Below are positions 1 to 8,380 of a stretch of DNA of 34,233 bases, in pieces. How positions within the stretch are numbered: position 1 is the stretch's first letter; each line of letters starts with the position of its first letter. The position numbers were made by a program, and so were the translations under genes. Source of the DNA: Bacteroidia bacterium (lineage in GTDB: Bacteria > Bacteroidota > Bacteroidia > Bacteroidales > Dysgonomonadaceae). Location of the stretch: NCBI GenBank assembly GCA_025999435.1, contig BNXH01000016.1:1-34233 (forward strand), read 5' to 3'. Under the pieces are notes generated by a model that ran no database searches, was not told where the DNA came from, and saw only the letters and a program-made list of their open reading frames with translations.

Positions 1-1
1 G

Positions 2-334
2 GATCCTTCGTCCGGCAAAGACAGCAATGAAGATTATGTCCCATTTGAAGATTTTACTGAGAATACGGAACCGGATACAGTTACCGAACAAATGTTGGAA
101 TATGAAGCCGGGAAAGGGAGTAATCACCTTATCTCTGAAGAGGATGAACCGGCAGCTAAACGTAAATTAACGATACGCCGGGTGACACAAGCCGTTGGGG
201 CTGTATTAGTAATAGTTGCCCTGATTTTCATTGTAAAGTTTGTTATGACTCACTGGCAGACAATTCTTATTATTGCCGGAGCACTTCTTATACTTGTTAT
301 ATTATTTTTCTGGTTTAAGCGAAAGCGTAGTTAA
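2..334 (+). CDS. Unidentified membrane protein, C-terminal part (cut by left edge)
   Basis: The reading frame is open from the first complete codon of the window to the stop at 334, so an internal ATG at 92 is probably not the true start. The 110 visible residues begin with an acidic, low-complexity stretch rich in Asp, Glu, Ser and Thr. A basic patch (AAKRKLTIRR) follows, then two closely spaced hydrophobic segments at about visible residues 63-80 and 86-103, and a basic tail ending WFKRKRS. This suggests a protein with a long soluble N-terminal part anchored by a C-terminal hairpin of two membrane helices. I do not recognise the family. The stop lies 11 bases before the GTG that can open murB, so the genes are probably cotranscribed. 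Confidence 0.6.
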   Translation, partial: DPSSGKDSNEDYVPFEDFTENTEPDTVTEQMLEYEAGKGSNHLISEEDEPAAKRKLTIRRVTQAVGAVLVIVALIFIVKFVMTHWQTILIIAGALLILVILFFWFKRKRS

Positions 335-345
335 CCGGATATTTT

Positions 346-1374
346 GTGAAACCAATTAACCCCGAAATGGACTATTATAGGCAATTCCAATTAAAAAATT
401 ATAATTCATTCAGAACAGAAGCTCTTGCTAAGATTTTTTGTCAGCCCAACACGATCGAGGAGCTTCGCCAATGTTTAAGAGATCATTCAAACGAAAAAAA
501 GCTTGTTATAGGCAGTGGCTGCAATTTGTTTTTCACAAAAGACTTCGATGGGCTTGTCATCCATCCCGACATGAAAGGAGTTCGCCTTATTTCTGATGAA
601 GAAGAGGAAGATGAAGATATATTTATCGAAGTCAATGCTTCTGAAAACTGGGATGAATTTGCTGCTTATTGCGTAGAACGAGGTTTTGCCGGAATCGAAA
701 ACCTCTCACTCATACCCGGAACTGTTGGAGCAGCACCTATTCAAAACATTGGTGCATACGGCGCAGAGGTAAAAGATGTAATACGTGAAGTTGTAGCAGT
801 GGATATGGAAACGGGAGAGACTGTATCTTTTTCTAATGCCGAATGTGAGTTTGCCTACCGGAACAGTATATTTAAGCGCACAAATAAATATTTAGTAATA
901 TCCGTTGTTTTCCACTTAAAACGGACATTCGTTTACACTCCGAAGTATTTTGATTTGAACAAAGAACTGGAAGAAATAGCAGAACCGGCTATTCAAGATG
1001 TCCGTGATGCCGTTATACGAATACGCCAACGTAAACTTCCGGATGAAAAGGTATTGCCAAATGCAGGAAGCTTTTTCAAAAATCCATATATTACACAAGA
1101 ACAAACCGACAAGATTTTAATAAATTACCCCGACCTTCCGGCATATCTGCAAAAGGACGGATCGATAAAAACTTCAGCTGCGTTTCTGATAGATAAATCG
1201 GGATATAAAGGCAAGAGAACCGGAGATATAGGCACATATCCCAACCAGCCATTGATTATTGTTAATTACGGGTCGGCTGACGGGAATGAAATAATCCGTT
1301 TCATGAAAGGAGTTCAACATGCTGTAAAAGAAAAATTCGATGTTGAACTTGAACCTGAAGTAAGAATCTTTTAA
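346..1374 (+). CDS. murB: UDP-N-acetylenolpyruvoylglucosamine reductase MurB
   Basis: Cytoplasmic FAD enzyme that reduces UDP-GlcNAc-enolpyruvate to UDP-MurNAc with NADPH, the second committed step of peptidoglycan synthesis. The N-terminal FAD-binding part shows IGSGCNLFF (about residues 55-63) and ENLSLIPGTVGAAPIQNIGA (118-137). The substrate-binding part shows AYRNS with Arg172, LPNAGSFFKNP with the proton-donating Ser242, and the C-terminal LEPEVRIF with the acidic active-site residue. At 342 residues it has the length of the E. coli-type (type I) enzyme. The start is uncertain: GTG at 346 or ATG at 367 (seven codons later) both fit, neither has a clear ribosome site, and ATG 367 would be the usual choice. 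It is followed 16 bases later by murA, which makes the substrate of MurB. Confidence 0.95.
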   Translation: MKPINPEMDYYRQFQLKNYNSFRTEALAKIFCQPNTIEELRQCLRDHSNEKKLVIGSGCNLFFTKDFDGLVIHPDMKGVRLISDEEEEDEDIFIEVNASENWDEFAAYCVERGFAGIENLSLIPGTVGAAPIQNIGAYGAEVKDVIREVVAVDMETGETVSFSNAECEFAYRNSIFKRTNKYLVISVVFHLKRTFVYTPKYFDLNKELEEIAEPAIQDVRDAVIRIRQRKLPDEKVLPNAGSFFKNPYITQEQTDKILINYPDLPAYLQKDGSIKTSAAFLIDKSGYKGKRTGDIGTYPNQPLIIVNYGSADGNEIIRFMKGVQHAVKEKFDVELEPEVRIF

Positions 1375-1390
1375 AACAAAAAACAGAAAC

Positions 1391-2695
1391 ATGGCATCAT
1401 TTATTATAGAAGGAGGCTGTCGCCTTAAAGGAGATATTCTACCACAAGGAGCAAAAAACGAAGCGCTGCAAATTATCTGTGCAACCCTGCTTACTCCCGA
1501 AGAAGTCATCATCGAAAATATACCCGACATTCTGGATGTAAACAACCTGATAGCCCTACTGGGCGACATGGGCGTAGAAACCAGACGTTTGAGCGAAGAC
1601 ACATGGTCATTCAAAGCAGAAAATGTAAATATAGATTATTTGCAAAGTCCTGAGTTTTTGAAAAAAAGCGCATCATTGAGAGGATCAGTAATGATTATAG
1701 GACCTCTGGTCGCACGTTTCGGTAGAGCTATGCTGCCAAAACCGGGAGGAGACAAGATCGGCCGCCGTCGTTTGGATACGCACTTTATCGGTATACAAAA
1801 ACTAGGGGCTGACTTTGTTTACGATGATGCGCGACAGATATATAACATATCTGCGAAAAAACTACAAGGAACTTACATGCTGCTGGATGAAGCATCGGTG
1901 ACAGGTACTGCCAATATTCTGATGGCATCAGTGCTTGCCGAAGGTGAAACTACTATTTACAATGCTGCCTGCGAACCATATATCCAACAATTGAGTAAAT
2001 TACTCATACAGATGGGAGCTAAAATATCGGGAGTAGGTTCTAATCTTCTCCGGATAGAAGGAGTAAAATCTCTTGGAGGAGCCAAACACCGCATTTTACC
2101 GGACATGATAGAGATAGGTAGTTTCATCGGAATGGCAGCCATGACAGGTTCGGAAATTACTATCAAAAATGTAGCGTATGATGATCTCGGTATTATTCCC
2201 GATACATTCCGTCGTATAGGTATCCAACTGGAAAGACAGAATGAAGATATATACATACCCGCTCAAAAGGAGTACGCCATAGATACTTTTATAGATGGCT
2301 CTATCCTTACGATTGCCGATGCTCCCTGGCCGGGACTGACTCCTGACCTTATCAGTGTATTGCTGGTGGTAGCTACCCAAGCCCGAGGAAGCATATTAAT
2401 TCATCAGAAAATGTTTGAAAGCCGCTTATTCTTTGTGGATAAACTGATAGATATGGGAGCGCAAATTATACTATGCGATCCTCACAGGGCAACGGTTATA
2501 GGCACAGGAAAACGACCGATGCGTGCTACAACCATGACCTCCCCTGATATCCGGGCAGGAATAGCCTTGCTTATTGCAGCAATGTGCGCAGATGGTAAAA
2601 GTACGATTCACAACATAGAGCAAATAGATAGAGGATACCAGAATATAGATGTCAGGCTGAACCAGCTAGGCGCTAACATCTTGCGTATGGATTAA
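1391..2695 (+). CDS. murA: UDP-N-acetylglucosamine 1-carboxyvinyltransferase MurA, Asp-type active site
   Basis: Transfers enolpyruvate from PEP to UDP-GlcNAc, the first committed step of peptidoglycan synthesis in the cytoplasm. The protein has 434 residues with the repeated EPSP-synthase-type fold. The N-terminal GAKNE motif carries the substrate Lys22. The flexible active-site loop reads KPGGDKIGRRRLDTHF, so position 121 is Asp (codon GAC at 1751-1753) where E. coli MurA has Cys115. That Cys is the residue alkylated by fosfomycin, so this enzyme is expected to be insensitive. The Asp form is, to my knowledge, usual in Bacteroidota and also known in mycobacteria and Chlamydia. The C-terminal block SPDIRAGIALLIAAM is typical. 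The gene is paired with murB and ends just before a hairpin. Confidence 0.96.
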   Translation: MASFIIEGGCRLKGDILPQGAKNEALQIICATLLTPEEVIIENIPDILDVNNLIALLGDMGVETRRLSEDTWSFKAENVNIDYLQSPEFLKKSASLRGSVMIIGPLVARFGRAMLPKPGGDKIGRRRLDTHFIGIQKLGADFVYDDARQIYNISAKKLQGTYMLLDEASVTGTANILMASVLAEGETTIYNAACEPYIQQLSKLLIQMGAKISGVGSNLLRIEGVKSLGGAKHRILPDMIEIGSFIGMAAMTGSEITIKNVAYDDLGIIPDTFRRIGIQLERQNEDIYIPAQKEYAIDTFIDGSILTIADAPWPGLTPDLISVLLVVATQARGSILIHQKMFESRLFFVDKLIDMGAQIILCDPHRATVIGTGKRPMRATTMTSPDIRAGIALLIAAMCADGKSTIHNIEQIDRGYQNIDVRLNQLGANILRMD

Positions 2696-2727
2696 CTAAA
2701 ATTTACGATAAAATATCATCTGTACAC

Positions 2728-2756
2728 AAAGGCTATTTCTAATTGAGGTAGCCTTT
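2728..2756 (+). terminator. Hairpin after murA, likely terminator
   Basis: A perfect 8-bp inverted repeat, AAAGGCTA at 2728-2735 and TAGCCTTT at 2749-2756, with a 13-base loop, begins 32 bases after the murA stop. It has no long T-run after it, so termination strength is uncertain. Position and symmetry fit the end of the murB-murA transcript. Confidence 0.6.
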
Positions 2757-3027
2757 GACATTTATCCGTATTTTATTCAAAAAACAAAAAAAATGTATCC
2801 GAAAACATAAAAAAAATTAACATCGTTAAAATTGGTATTATTCAATAAACATGTGATAACTTTATTAACTATCTTTAGAATCGGAATAATAAAAACACGA
2901 TAAAACATCATATTACTTGCTCATTACAAGAATATTGTTTAGCATTGCATCTATTAATATATAAAAAACATACTATCGCCTTATCAACTAAAACATCATT
3001 ATTATATTTCCTTTAATTACTATCATT
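2757..3027 (+). promoter_or_regulatory. AT-rich leader region of the uptake/redox operon
   Basis: These 271 bases hold no gene that I can support. They are very AT-rich with several A-runs and must contain the promoter of the following five-gene unit. The best -7-like match to the Bacteroidetes TAnnTTTG element is TATCTTTA at 2870-2877, one base off and without a convincing -33 partner. I looked for conserved cobalamin riboswitch features such as a GCCACTG-like box and saw none. No Fur-like palindrome stood out either. Confidence 0.4.
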
Positions 3028-3537
3028 ATGGAAACAACAGTAAAACTCTATTCTTTATCTTACAAAGAGGTCAAAACATATTTGTTTGCTCTATTATTCA
3101 TCATTGGGAATATCGCTCTTCCTCAAATATGCCATTTGATTCCGGGTGGAGGACTAGCATGGTTACCGATCTATTTCTTCACACTAATAGCTGCTTACAA
3201 GTACGGGTTACGCGTGGGATTACTTACAGCTATCCTTTCCCCTTTATTGAACAGCGCATTGTTTGGTATGCCTCCGGTAGCGGTATTACCTGCGATATTG
3301 ATTAAATCGACTTTACTCGCCGGAACTGCCGCATATGCCGCGCACCGCTTCCAAAAAATATCTCTACTCGCTATTATTGGCGCTGTTTTAGCTTATCAGG
3401 TGATTGGCACATTGATAGAATGGGCTGTTATACAAGATTTTGCAGTAGCTATCCAGGATTTCCGGATCGGGATACCGGGTATGCTGGTACAGGTATTTGG
3501 AGGATATGCTTTATTAAGAGCCATAGCTAAGTTATAA
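3028..3537 (+). CDS. ECF-type transporter S component-like membrane protein
   Basis: A 169-residue, very hydrophobic protein with about five to six membrane helices. After a short N-terminal tail it has a helix at about 17-37, then GGGLAWLPIYFFTLIAAYKYG and a small-residue-rich stretch with the NSALFGMPPVAVLPA motif. Substrate-binding S components of energy-coupling factor vitamin transporters typically show this pattern of short loops, with a Pro-rich loop before the middle helices. No EcfA or EcfT gene is in the window, so it would have to share a module encoded elsewhere or work alone. The substrate cannot be read from the sequence. It opens a unit with a phosphoribosyltransferase 7 bases downstream and a TonB receptor beyond, which points to import of a scarce cofactor or precursor. 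Confidence 0.6.
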   Translation: METTVKLYSLSYKEVKTYLFALLFIIGNIALPQICHLIPGGGLAWLPIYFFTLIAAYKYGLRVGLLTAILSPLLNSALFGMPPVAVLPAILIKSTLLAGTAAYAAHRFQKISLLAIIGAVLAYQVIGTLIEWAVIQDFAVAIQDFRIGIPGMLVQVFGGYALLRAIAKL

Positions 3538-3544
3538 TAAACAA

Positions 3545-3946
3545 ATGTCTTACGATAAAACTTTTGCGGAAGTACTTGAGCGCTTCCGCAACATTCAATT
3601 CTTTGAAAGTTTTGATATGATTGTTGCCATAGCCAATGGAGGTATTATTCCTGCGGCTATACTTAACCAACGGCTAGACATTGAGATTCAATTATTAAAA
3701 ATAAATTTAAGAGATCCAAATCAGAAACCTAAGTACAATAGTCCACAACTGGTAGCTCCTATCGACTTTGACTATAAAGACAAAACGATCCTGCTTGTGG
3801 AAGACCGGGTAAAAACCGGAGCATCACTAGCTTTCGCTTGTAAATTGTTAGGAGAGGCTAAACTCGTGAAGACATTTGCCGTAAATGGAAAAGCTGATTA
3901 TGCTCTGTACGATGAAGATTGTTTCAAATTTCCGTGGCTATTATAA
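3545..3946 (+). CDS. Small phosphoribosyltransferase-family protein
   Basis: A 133-residue cytoplasmic protein of the type I phosphoribosyltransferase fold. The PRPP-binding loop reads ILLVEDRVKTGAS at about residues 80-92: four hydrophobic residues, an acidic pair (Glu-Asp) and the Thr-Gly pair. An earlier loop, VAIANGGIIPAAIL, fits the PPi-binding region. It is shorter than hypoxanthine or uracil phosphoribosyltransferases and lacks a clear hood that would name the base, so the substrate is unknown. It lies 7 bases after the S component and 4 bases before the TonB receptor start. This packing suggests it modifies or salvages the imported compound, or a base released from it; that is inference. 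Confidence 0.7.
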   Translation: MSYDKTFAEVLERFRNIQFFESFDMIVAIANGGIIPAAILNQRLDIEIQLLKINLRDPNQKPKYNSPQLVAPIDFDYKDKTILLVEDRVKTGASLAFACKLLGEAKLVKTFAVNGKADYALYDEDCFKFPWLL

Positions 3947-3950
3947 ATAT

Positions 3951-5858
3951 ATGAAGAAAAAGCTCTGCATCATTGCACTACTAATGGTATCATCGCTATA
4001 TACCTTATACTCTAAAGATAAACCCGAAACAGAAATTCGAGATTCTATCAATCTGGGTGAGATTGTAATTACAGGCAGTCGTCCCGAAGTAAATTTGAAT
4101 AATTTACCAATGAGTGTTACAGTAGTAGGAAGCAAACAAATAGAGAGCCGATTCGAGCAATCATTACTTCCCATTATCACCGAGCAAGTTCCGAGCTTAT
4201 TTATCACTTCGCGAGGCATTATGGGATATGGTGTATCTACAGGCGCTGCCGGAGGCATAACGATCAGGGGTATAGGAGGAAATCCAACAGCACAAGTACT
4301 GATGCTGATAGACGGACATCCTCAATATATGGGATTAATGGGGCATCCTTTAGCGGATTCCTATCAGACATTGATGGCAGAGCGCGTAGAAGTTGTACGA
4401 GGGCCGGCATCTGTTCTTTACGGATCAAATGCAATGGGTGGTGTGATAAATATTATTACCAAAAAACAACAGCAAGACGGAATAAAAACCGGATTGCGTG
4501 CCATGTACGGATCGTATAATACATTAAGTACCGAGTTGAACAATGCCGTACGATCGGGTAAGTTTAACAGCTTTGTTTCACTTGGGTATAACCGTAGCGA
4601 CAATAATCGTAAGGATATGGATTTTGAGCAATATAGCGGATATGCAAAAGTAGGGTATGATTTTACTCCAAATTGGAAATCATTCATTGATCTCGATTTG
4701 ACTAACTTCAAAGCCTCTAACCCGGGAACAGTGAATAGTCCGGTTATTGACAATGATGCCGATATTACACGCGGTGTCACTTCATTTTCGTTAGAGAACA
4801 ATTACGAAAAAACATCCGGCGCTTTGAAATTCTTTTACAATTTTGGTACACATAAAATCAACGACGGATACATCCCCGAAGGAGCACCCCGAAATGAGCG
4901 TTTCAGATCGAACGACAGAATGTTAGGCGTTTCATTGTACCAGACATATAATCTCTTTCAAGGCAACCAAACCACTGCCGGAATCGATTATCAGCATTTC
5001 GGAGGCCATGCGTGGAATATTTTTATGGATGGCACGGAAAATAAGGACATAGCACAGAAAAGTGAAAACGAAGTAGCAGGTTATCTCAATTTTCAGCAAA
5101 ATATTCTTAGCAAAGTCGTATTTAATGCGGGTATCAGGATGGACCATCATTCACGCACAGGAACCGAATGGATACCTCAAGCCGGGTTGAGTTTCTTTGC
5201 TTCCGAAAACACAGTCTTAAAAGGCATTGTAAGTAAAGGATTCCGCAACCCTACTATCCGCGAGATGTATATGTTCGGCCCTAAGAATCCCGATTTAAGG
5301 CCTGAAAGATTGATGAACTATGAACTATCGGCCTCTCAGAAGCTACTGAATCATTCTCTTAGTTTCGATTTGGGATTCTTTTATATAAAGGGTGACAACA
5401 GCATCAAGTTGGAAACGATAGAAGGAAGACCAACACCTATCTACATGAATACAGGTAAGATAGAAAATTACGGAATCGAATTTTCCTCTAATTATAAAAT
5501 AAATCCAAACTGGAATATTTCAGCCAATTATAGTTGGCTGCACATGAAGCACATAGTGACAGCTTCACCCGAACATAAATTATATGTAGGGACAGGCTAT
5601 ATACATCAGAAATGGAGTTTCTCTACAGGTGTACAATACATAAACAACTTGTATACAGTGACCGAAAATAAGGCAACGAATACAGTAGCAAAAAAAGAAA
5701 CCTTCACTCTTTGGAATGTAAGAATCGCTTACAAACCGGCAAATATATTGGAAATATTCGCAAGAGGTGAAAACCTGTTAGCCCAAAATTATGAGATCAA
5801 TGCGGGCTACCCAATGCCTCGGGCAACTGTGTTCGGTGGTATTAATCTTAAATTTTAA
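3951..5858 (+). CDS. TonB-dependent outer membrane receptor (BtuB/CirA-like)
   Basis: An outer-membrane beta-barrel for energised uptake of a scarce ligand. I place the start at ATG 3951, giving 635 residues that begin with a signal peptide (MKKKLCIIALLMVSSLYTLYS). The same frame is open 22 codons further upstream, but only inside the phosphoribosyltransferase gene. A TonB box-like EIVITGS comes near mature residue 20. The plug domain has VLMLIDGHPQ, ERVEVVRGPASVLYGSNAMGG and VINIITKK, all classical receptor motifs. The C-terminal barrel ends in Phe (GINLKF). It lacks the N-terminal carboxypeptidase-like domain of SusC proteins and so is of the siderophore/cobalamin type. The ligand cannot be read from the sequence. 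Neighbouring Tat-exported redox proteins suggest a metal-bearing ligand. Confidence 0.9.
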   Translation: MKKKLCIIALLMVSSLYTLYSKDKPETEIRDSINLGEIVITGSRPEVNLNNLPMSVTVVGSKQIESRFEQSLLPIITEQVPSLFITSRGIMGYGVSTGAAGGITIRGIGGNPTAQVLMLIDGHPQYMGLMGHPLADSYQTLMAERVEVVRGPASVLYGSNAMGGVINIITKKQQQDGIKTGLRAMYGSYNTLSTELNNAVRSGKFNSFVSLGYNRSDNNRKDMDFEQYSGYAKVGYDFTPNWKSFIDLDLTNFKASNPGTVNSPVIDNDADITRGVTSFSLENNYEKTSGALKFFYNFGTHKINDGYIPEGAPRNERFRSNDRMLGVSLYQTYNLFQGNQTTAGIDYQHFGGHAWNIFMDGTENKDIAQKSENEVAGYLNFQQNILSKVVFNAGIRMDHHSRTGTEWIPQAGLSFFASENTVLKGIVSKGFRNPTIREMYMFGPKNPDLRPERLMNYELSASQKLLNHSLSFDLGFFYIKGDNSIKLETIEGRPTPIYMNTGKIENYGIEFSSNYKINPNWNISANYSWLHMKHIVTASPEHKLYVGTGYIHQKWSFSTGVQYINNLYTVTENKATNTVAKKETFTLWNVRIAYKPANILEIFARGENLLAQNYEINAGYPMPRATVFGGINLKF

Positions 5859-5889
5859 AATTATCAGAGTTAAATATAATTAGGCTATT

Positions 5890-6828
5890 ATGGACAGAAG
5901 AAAATTTTTACAAGCTATTGCCATTACTGGTGCAGCCGCAACAATAAAGGCAAGTGGAGGAATGGATATATTGGCGGAAACTGTCAATAGTTCTCAAACA
6001 GGCAAACCGGTAGACATGGTTGCCGTTATGGGAGGTGAACCCGACGTCATGTTCAGACGTGCTATTACTGAAATGGGAGGGATGGGAAAATTCATTAAGA
6101 AGGGAGCTAAAGTTGTTGTTAAGCCAAATATAGGCTGGGACAAAGCACCCGAACTTGCCGGGAATACCAACCCTAAACTCGTATCTGAAATTATCCGTCA
6201 GTGCTTTGCTGCCGGAGCGAAGGAAGTCACTGTTTTTGACCATACTTGCGACGATTGGCTCAAATGCTATAAAAACAGCGGGATAGAAGCTGCGGCAAAA
6301 GCTGCCGGAGCAAAAGTAGTACCGGCAAACGAAGAATCATACTACAAAAGCGTAGCATTACCGAATGGTGTCACCCTGAAGAATACCAAGATACACGAAG
6401 CCATCATAAACTGCGACGCATGGATAAATGTTCCGGTATTGAAACATCATGGAGGAGCCAACCTGACCATATCAATGAAAAATTATATGGGTATTGTTTG
6501 GGACAGACGGATTTTCCATAGCAGTGGTCTGCAACAATGTATTGCCGATGTATGTACCTACTCGAAAAAGCCGGTGCTTAATGTCGTTGACGCATACCGG
6601 ATAGTTCAAACAAATGGCCCTCAAGGCAGATCCACAGCCGACGTTGTCGATACTAAAGGATTATTCTTATCACAGGATATTGTAGCCGTAGACACTGCTG
6701 CCACCAAATTCTTTGGTCAGGTAAGAGATATGCCTCTTGCCCATGTAGGCCACTTAGCCAACGGACAAAAGTTGAAATTGGGAACAATGGATATTGATAA
6801 ACTTAATATAAAGAGAATCAAAATATAA
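5890..6828 (+). CDS. Tat-exported DUF362 domain protein
   Basis: A 312-residue protein beginning MDRRKFLQAIAITGAAATI, a clear twin-arginine signal (RRKFL) with a short hydrophobic core. It is therefore probably folded with a cofactor in the cytoplasm and then moved to the periplasm. The rest fits DUF362: AKVVVKPNIGWDK at about 74-86, a conserved VFDHTCDDW segment, INVPVLKHHGGANLTISMKN, and an end with DIVAVDTAATKFFG. DUF362 proteins have no settled function but often sit beside 4Fe-4S proteins. Here the stop TAA shares one base with the ATG of the polyferredoxin (ATAATG, overlap at 6828), a sign of translational coupling. I infer that the two act together on the periplasmic side. Confidence 0.85.
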   Translation: MDRRKFLQAIAITGAAATIKASGGMDILAETVNSSQTGKPVDMVAVMGGEPDVMFRRAITEMGGMGKFIKKGAKVVVKPNIGWDKAPELAGNTNPKLVSEIIRQCFAAGAKEVTVFDHTCDDWLKCYKNSGIEAAAKAAGAKVVPANEESYYKSVALPNGVTLKNTKIHEAIINCDAWINVPVLKHHGGANLTISMKNYMGIVWDRRIFHSSGLQQCIADVCTYSKKPVLNVVDAYRIVQTNGPQGRSTADVVDTKGLFLSQDIVAVDTAATKFFGQVRDMPLAHVGHLANGQKLKLGTMDIDKLNIKRIKI

Positions 6829-8363
6829 TGTTGAAGAATCTTCGTGTAAGTATATCAATCATACTATTTGCACTTATTACGTTTTACTTTCTGGATATTT
6901 CTGCTATCCTACCCGACCAGTTCCATGTACTGGCTCATATACAATTAGTACCGGCGATACTGAGTGGTAGTTTTATTATATTGGCAGCGCTTATCATTCT
7001 CACTCTGCTGTTTGGACGAGTCTATTGTTCGTCTATTTGTCCGATGGGAATATATCAGGATATTGTAAGTTGGTTTTCAAAACGTAAGATTTTTTCGAAA
7101 AAGAAGAAAAGGTACAAATACAGTAAAGCTAAAAATATTTTGCGCTGGTCTGTGCTCGGGGTAACAATAGTCACTTTTTTTCTTAACCTGCCTCTGCTCT
7201 TAGGGTTAATTGACCCTTATAGTGCATACGGACGTATGATCGCAAATGTATTCAAGCCTGTTTATACGGCAGGGAACAATGTATTGGAATCTATTTTCAC
7301 CAGTTTTGGCAATTATACCTTTTATAAAGTAGAAATTGTTATTCTGAGTCTCTTTGCTTTTATTGCAGGAATAGTAACATTTCTTGCGATTGGCTTCTTG
7401 GCATGGAAATATGGACGGACTTACTGCAACACTATTTGTCCTGTAGGAACTGTATTGGGTTTTCTTAGCAAGTTCTCCTTGTTTAAAGTACGGATCGACG
7501 AAAATCAGTGTAACAGATGCGGTTCTTGTGCCGGAAAATGTAAGGCTTCGTGTATCGATAGCAAAAATCATTCGGTAGATTACAGCCGCTGTGTAGCTTG
7601 CTTCAACTGTCTGAATAGCTGCTCGCAAAATGCGCTGAAATTTAGTCCTTCAATAAAAAACAAAAAACAAGAAGGATCGGAAACGACTGACATGGGAAAA
7701 AGGCAGTTTCTTATGGCTACTCTCACAACAGCTGTTACTGTTCCAACTGTATATGCACAGGAAAAAGCCGCTCAGTTGTCAGGAACAAAGGCGCCGACAC
7801 GCCAAACACCGATCAGTCCTCCGGGTTCGCAAAGTGCAAAACATCTTCTCGATCATTGTACATCTTGTCACCTTTGTGTAAGCAGATGCCCGTCGAACGT
7901 CATCAAGCCTGCCTTTATGGAATATGGATTAGGAGGCATCATGCAGCCTATGATGAACTACGAAAAAGGCTTCTGTAATTATAACTGTACCGTTTGTGCC
8001 GATATTTGTCCAAATGGAGCTTTACTCCCTCTTACACAGGATGAAAAGCATATGCTGCAAATAGGCAGGGTTACTTTTACACAGGATATTTGCGTTGTAC
8101 ATACAGAAAAGACTAACTGTGGCGCTTGTGCCGAACATTGCCCTACTCAGGCTGTGACCATGATACCTTACGAAGGCCATGAAGGGCTGACCATACCCCA
8201 TACAAATCCTGACATTTGCGTAGGGTGTGGTGGTTGCGAATATATCTGTCCGGTAAGGCCGCGCAGAGCTATTTTTGTAGAAGGGAATAAAGAACACCAT
8301 AAAAGAGAAGCCTTCAAAGAAGAAGAAAAAGAAAATATAGTAGTTGATGGTTTCGGATTTTGA
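6828..8363 (+). CDS. Membrane polyferredoxin, NapH-NapG-like fusion with internal Tat-like signal
   Basis: 511 residues. The N-terminal part (1-220) resembles NapH: four membrane helices (about 8-25, 43-62, 107-127, 167-193) and two Cys-X3-Cys-Pro motifs, YCSSICP and YCNTICP. Then come two Cys clusters for 4Fe-4S centres (CNRCGSCAGKC at 228-238 and CVACFNCLNSC at 255-265). At 289-310 there is a second signal-like segment, MGKRQFLMATLTTAVTVPTVYA, with a Lys-Arg pair. It is followed by a NapG-like domain with four more clusters, including CTSCHLCVSRCP, CTVCADICP, CGACAEHCP and CVGCGGCEYICP. I infer a wire carrying quinol electrons through the membrane to the periplasmic DUF362 partner. The last membrane segment would place residues 311-511 outside. 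No molybdopterin reductase is encoded nearby. Confidence 0.85.
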   Translation: MLKNLRVSISIILFALITFYFLDISAILPDQFHVLAHIQLVPAILSGSFIILAALIILTLLFGRVYCSSICPMGIYQDIVSWFSKRKIFSKKKKRYKYSKAKNILRWSVLGVTIVTFFLNLPLLLGLIDPYSAYGRMIANVFKPVYTAGNNVLESIFTSFGNYTFYKVEIVILSLFAFIAGIVTFLAIGFLAWKYGRTYCNTICPVGTVLGFLSKFSLFKVRIDENQCNRCGSCAGKCKASCIDSKNHSVDYSRCVACFNCLNSCSQNALKFSPSIKNKKQEGSETTDMGKRQFLMATLTTAVTVPTVYAQEKAAQLSGTKAPTRQTPISPPGSQSAKHLLDHCTSCHLCVSRCPSNVIKPAFMEYGLGGIMQPMMNYEKGFCNYNCTVCADICPNGALLPLTQDEKHMLQIGRVTFTQDICVVHTEKTNCGACAEHCPTQAVTMIPYEGHEGLTIPHTNPDICVGCGGCEYICPVRPRRAIFVEGNKEHHKREAFKEEEKENIVVDGFGF

Positions 8364-8380
8364 AACCTCAAAAATACAAG

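Noticed and set aside
2757..3027. Cobalamin riboswitch ahead of the TonB receptor operon
   Set aside because: The region is almost all A and T and shows no B12-box-like or other conserved GC-containing core. The same holds for the short spacer before metH.
3885..3950. Upstream extension of the TonB receptor start
   Set aside because: The extension lies within the phosphoribosyltransferase gene and would bury the signal peptide; ATG 3951 gives a normal signal peptide.
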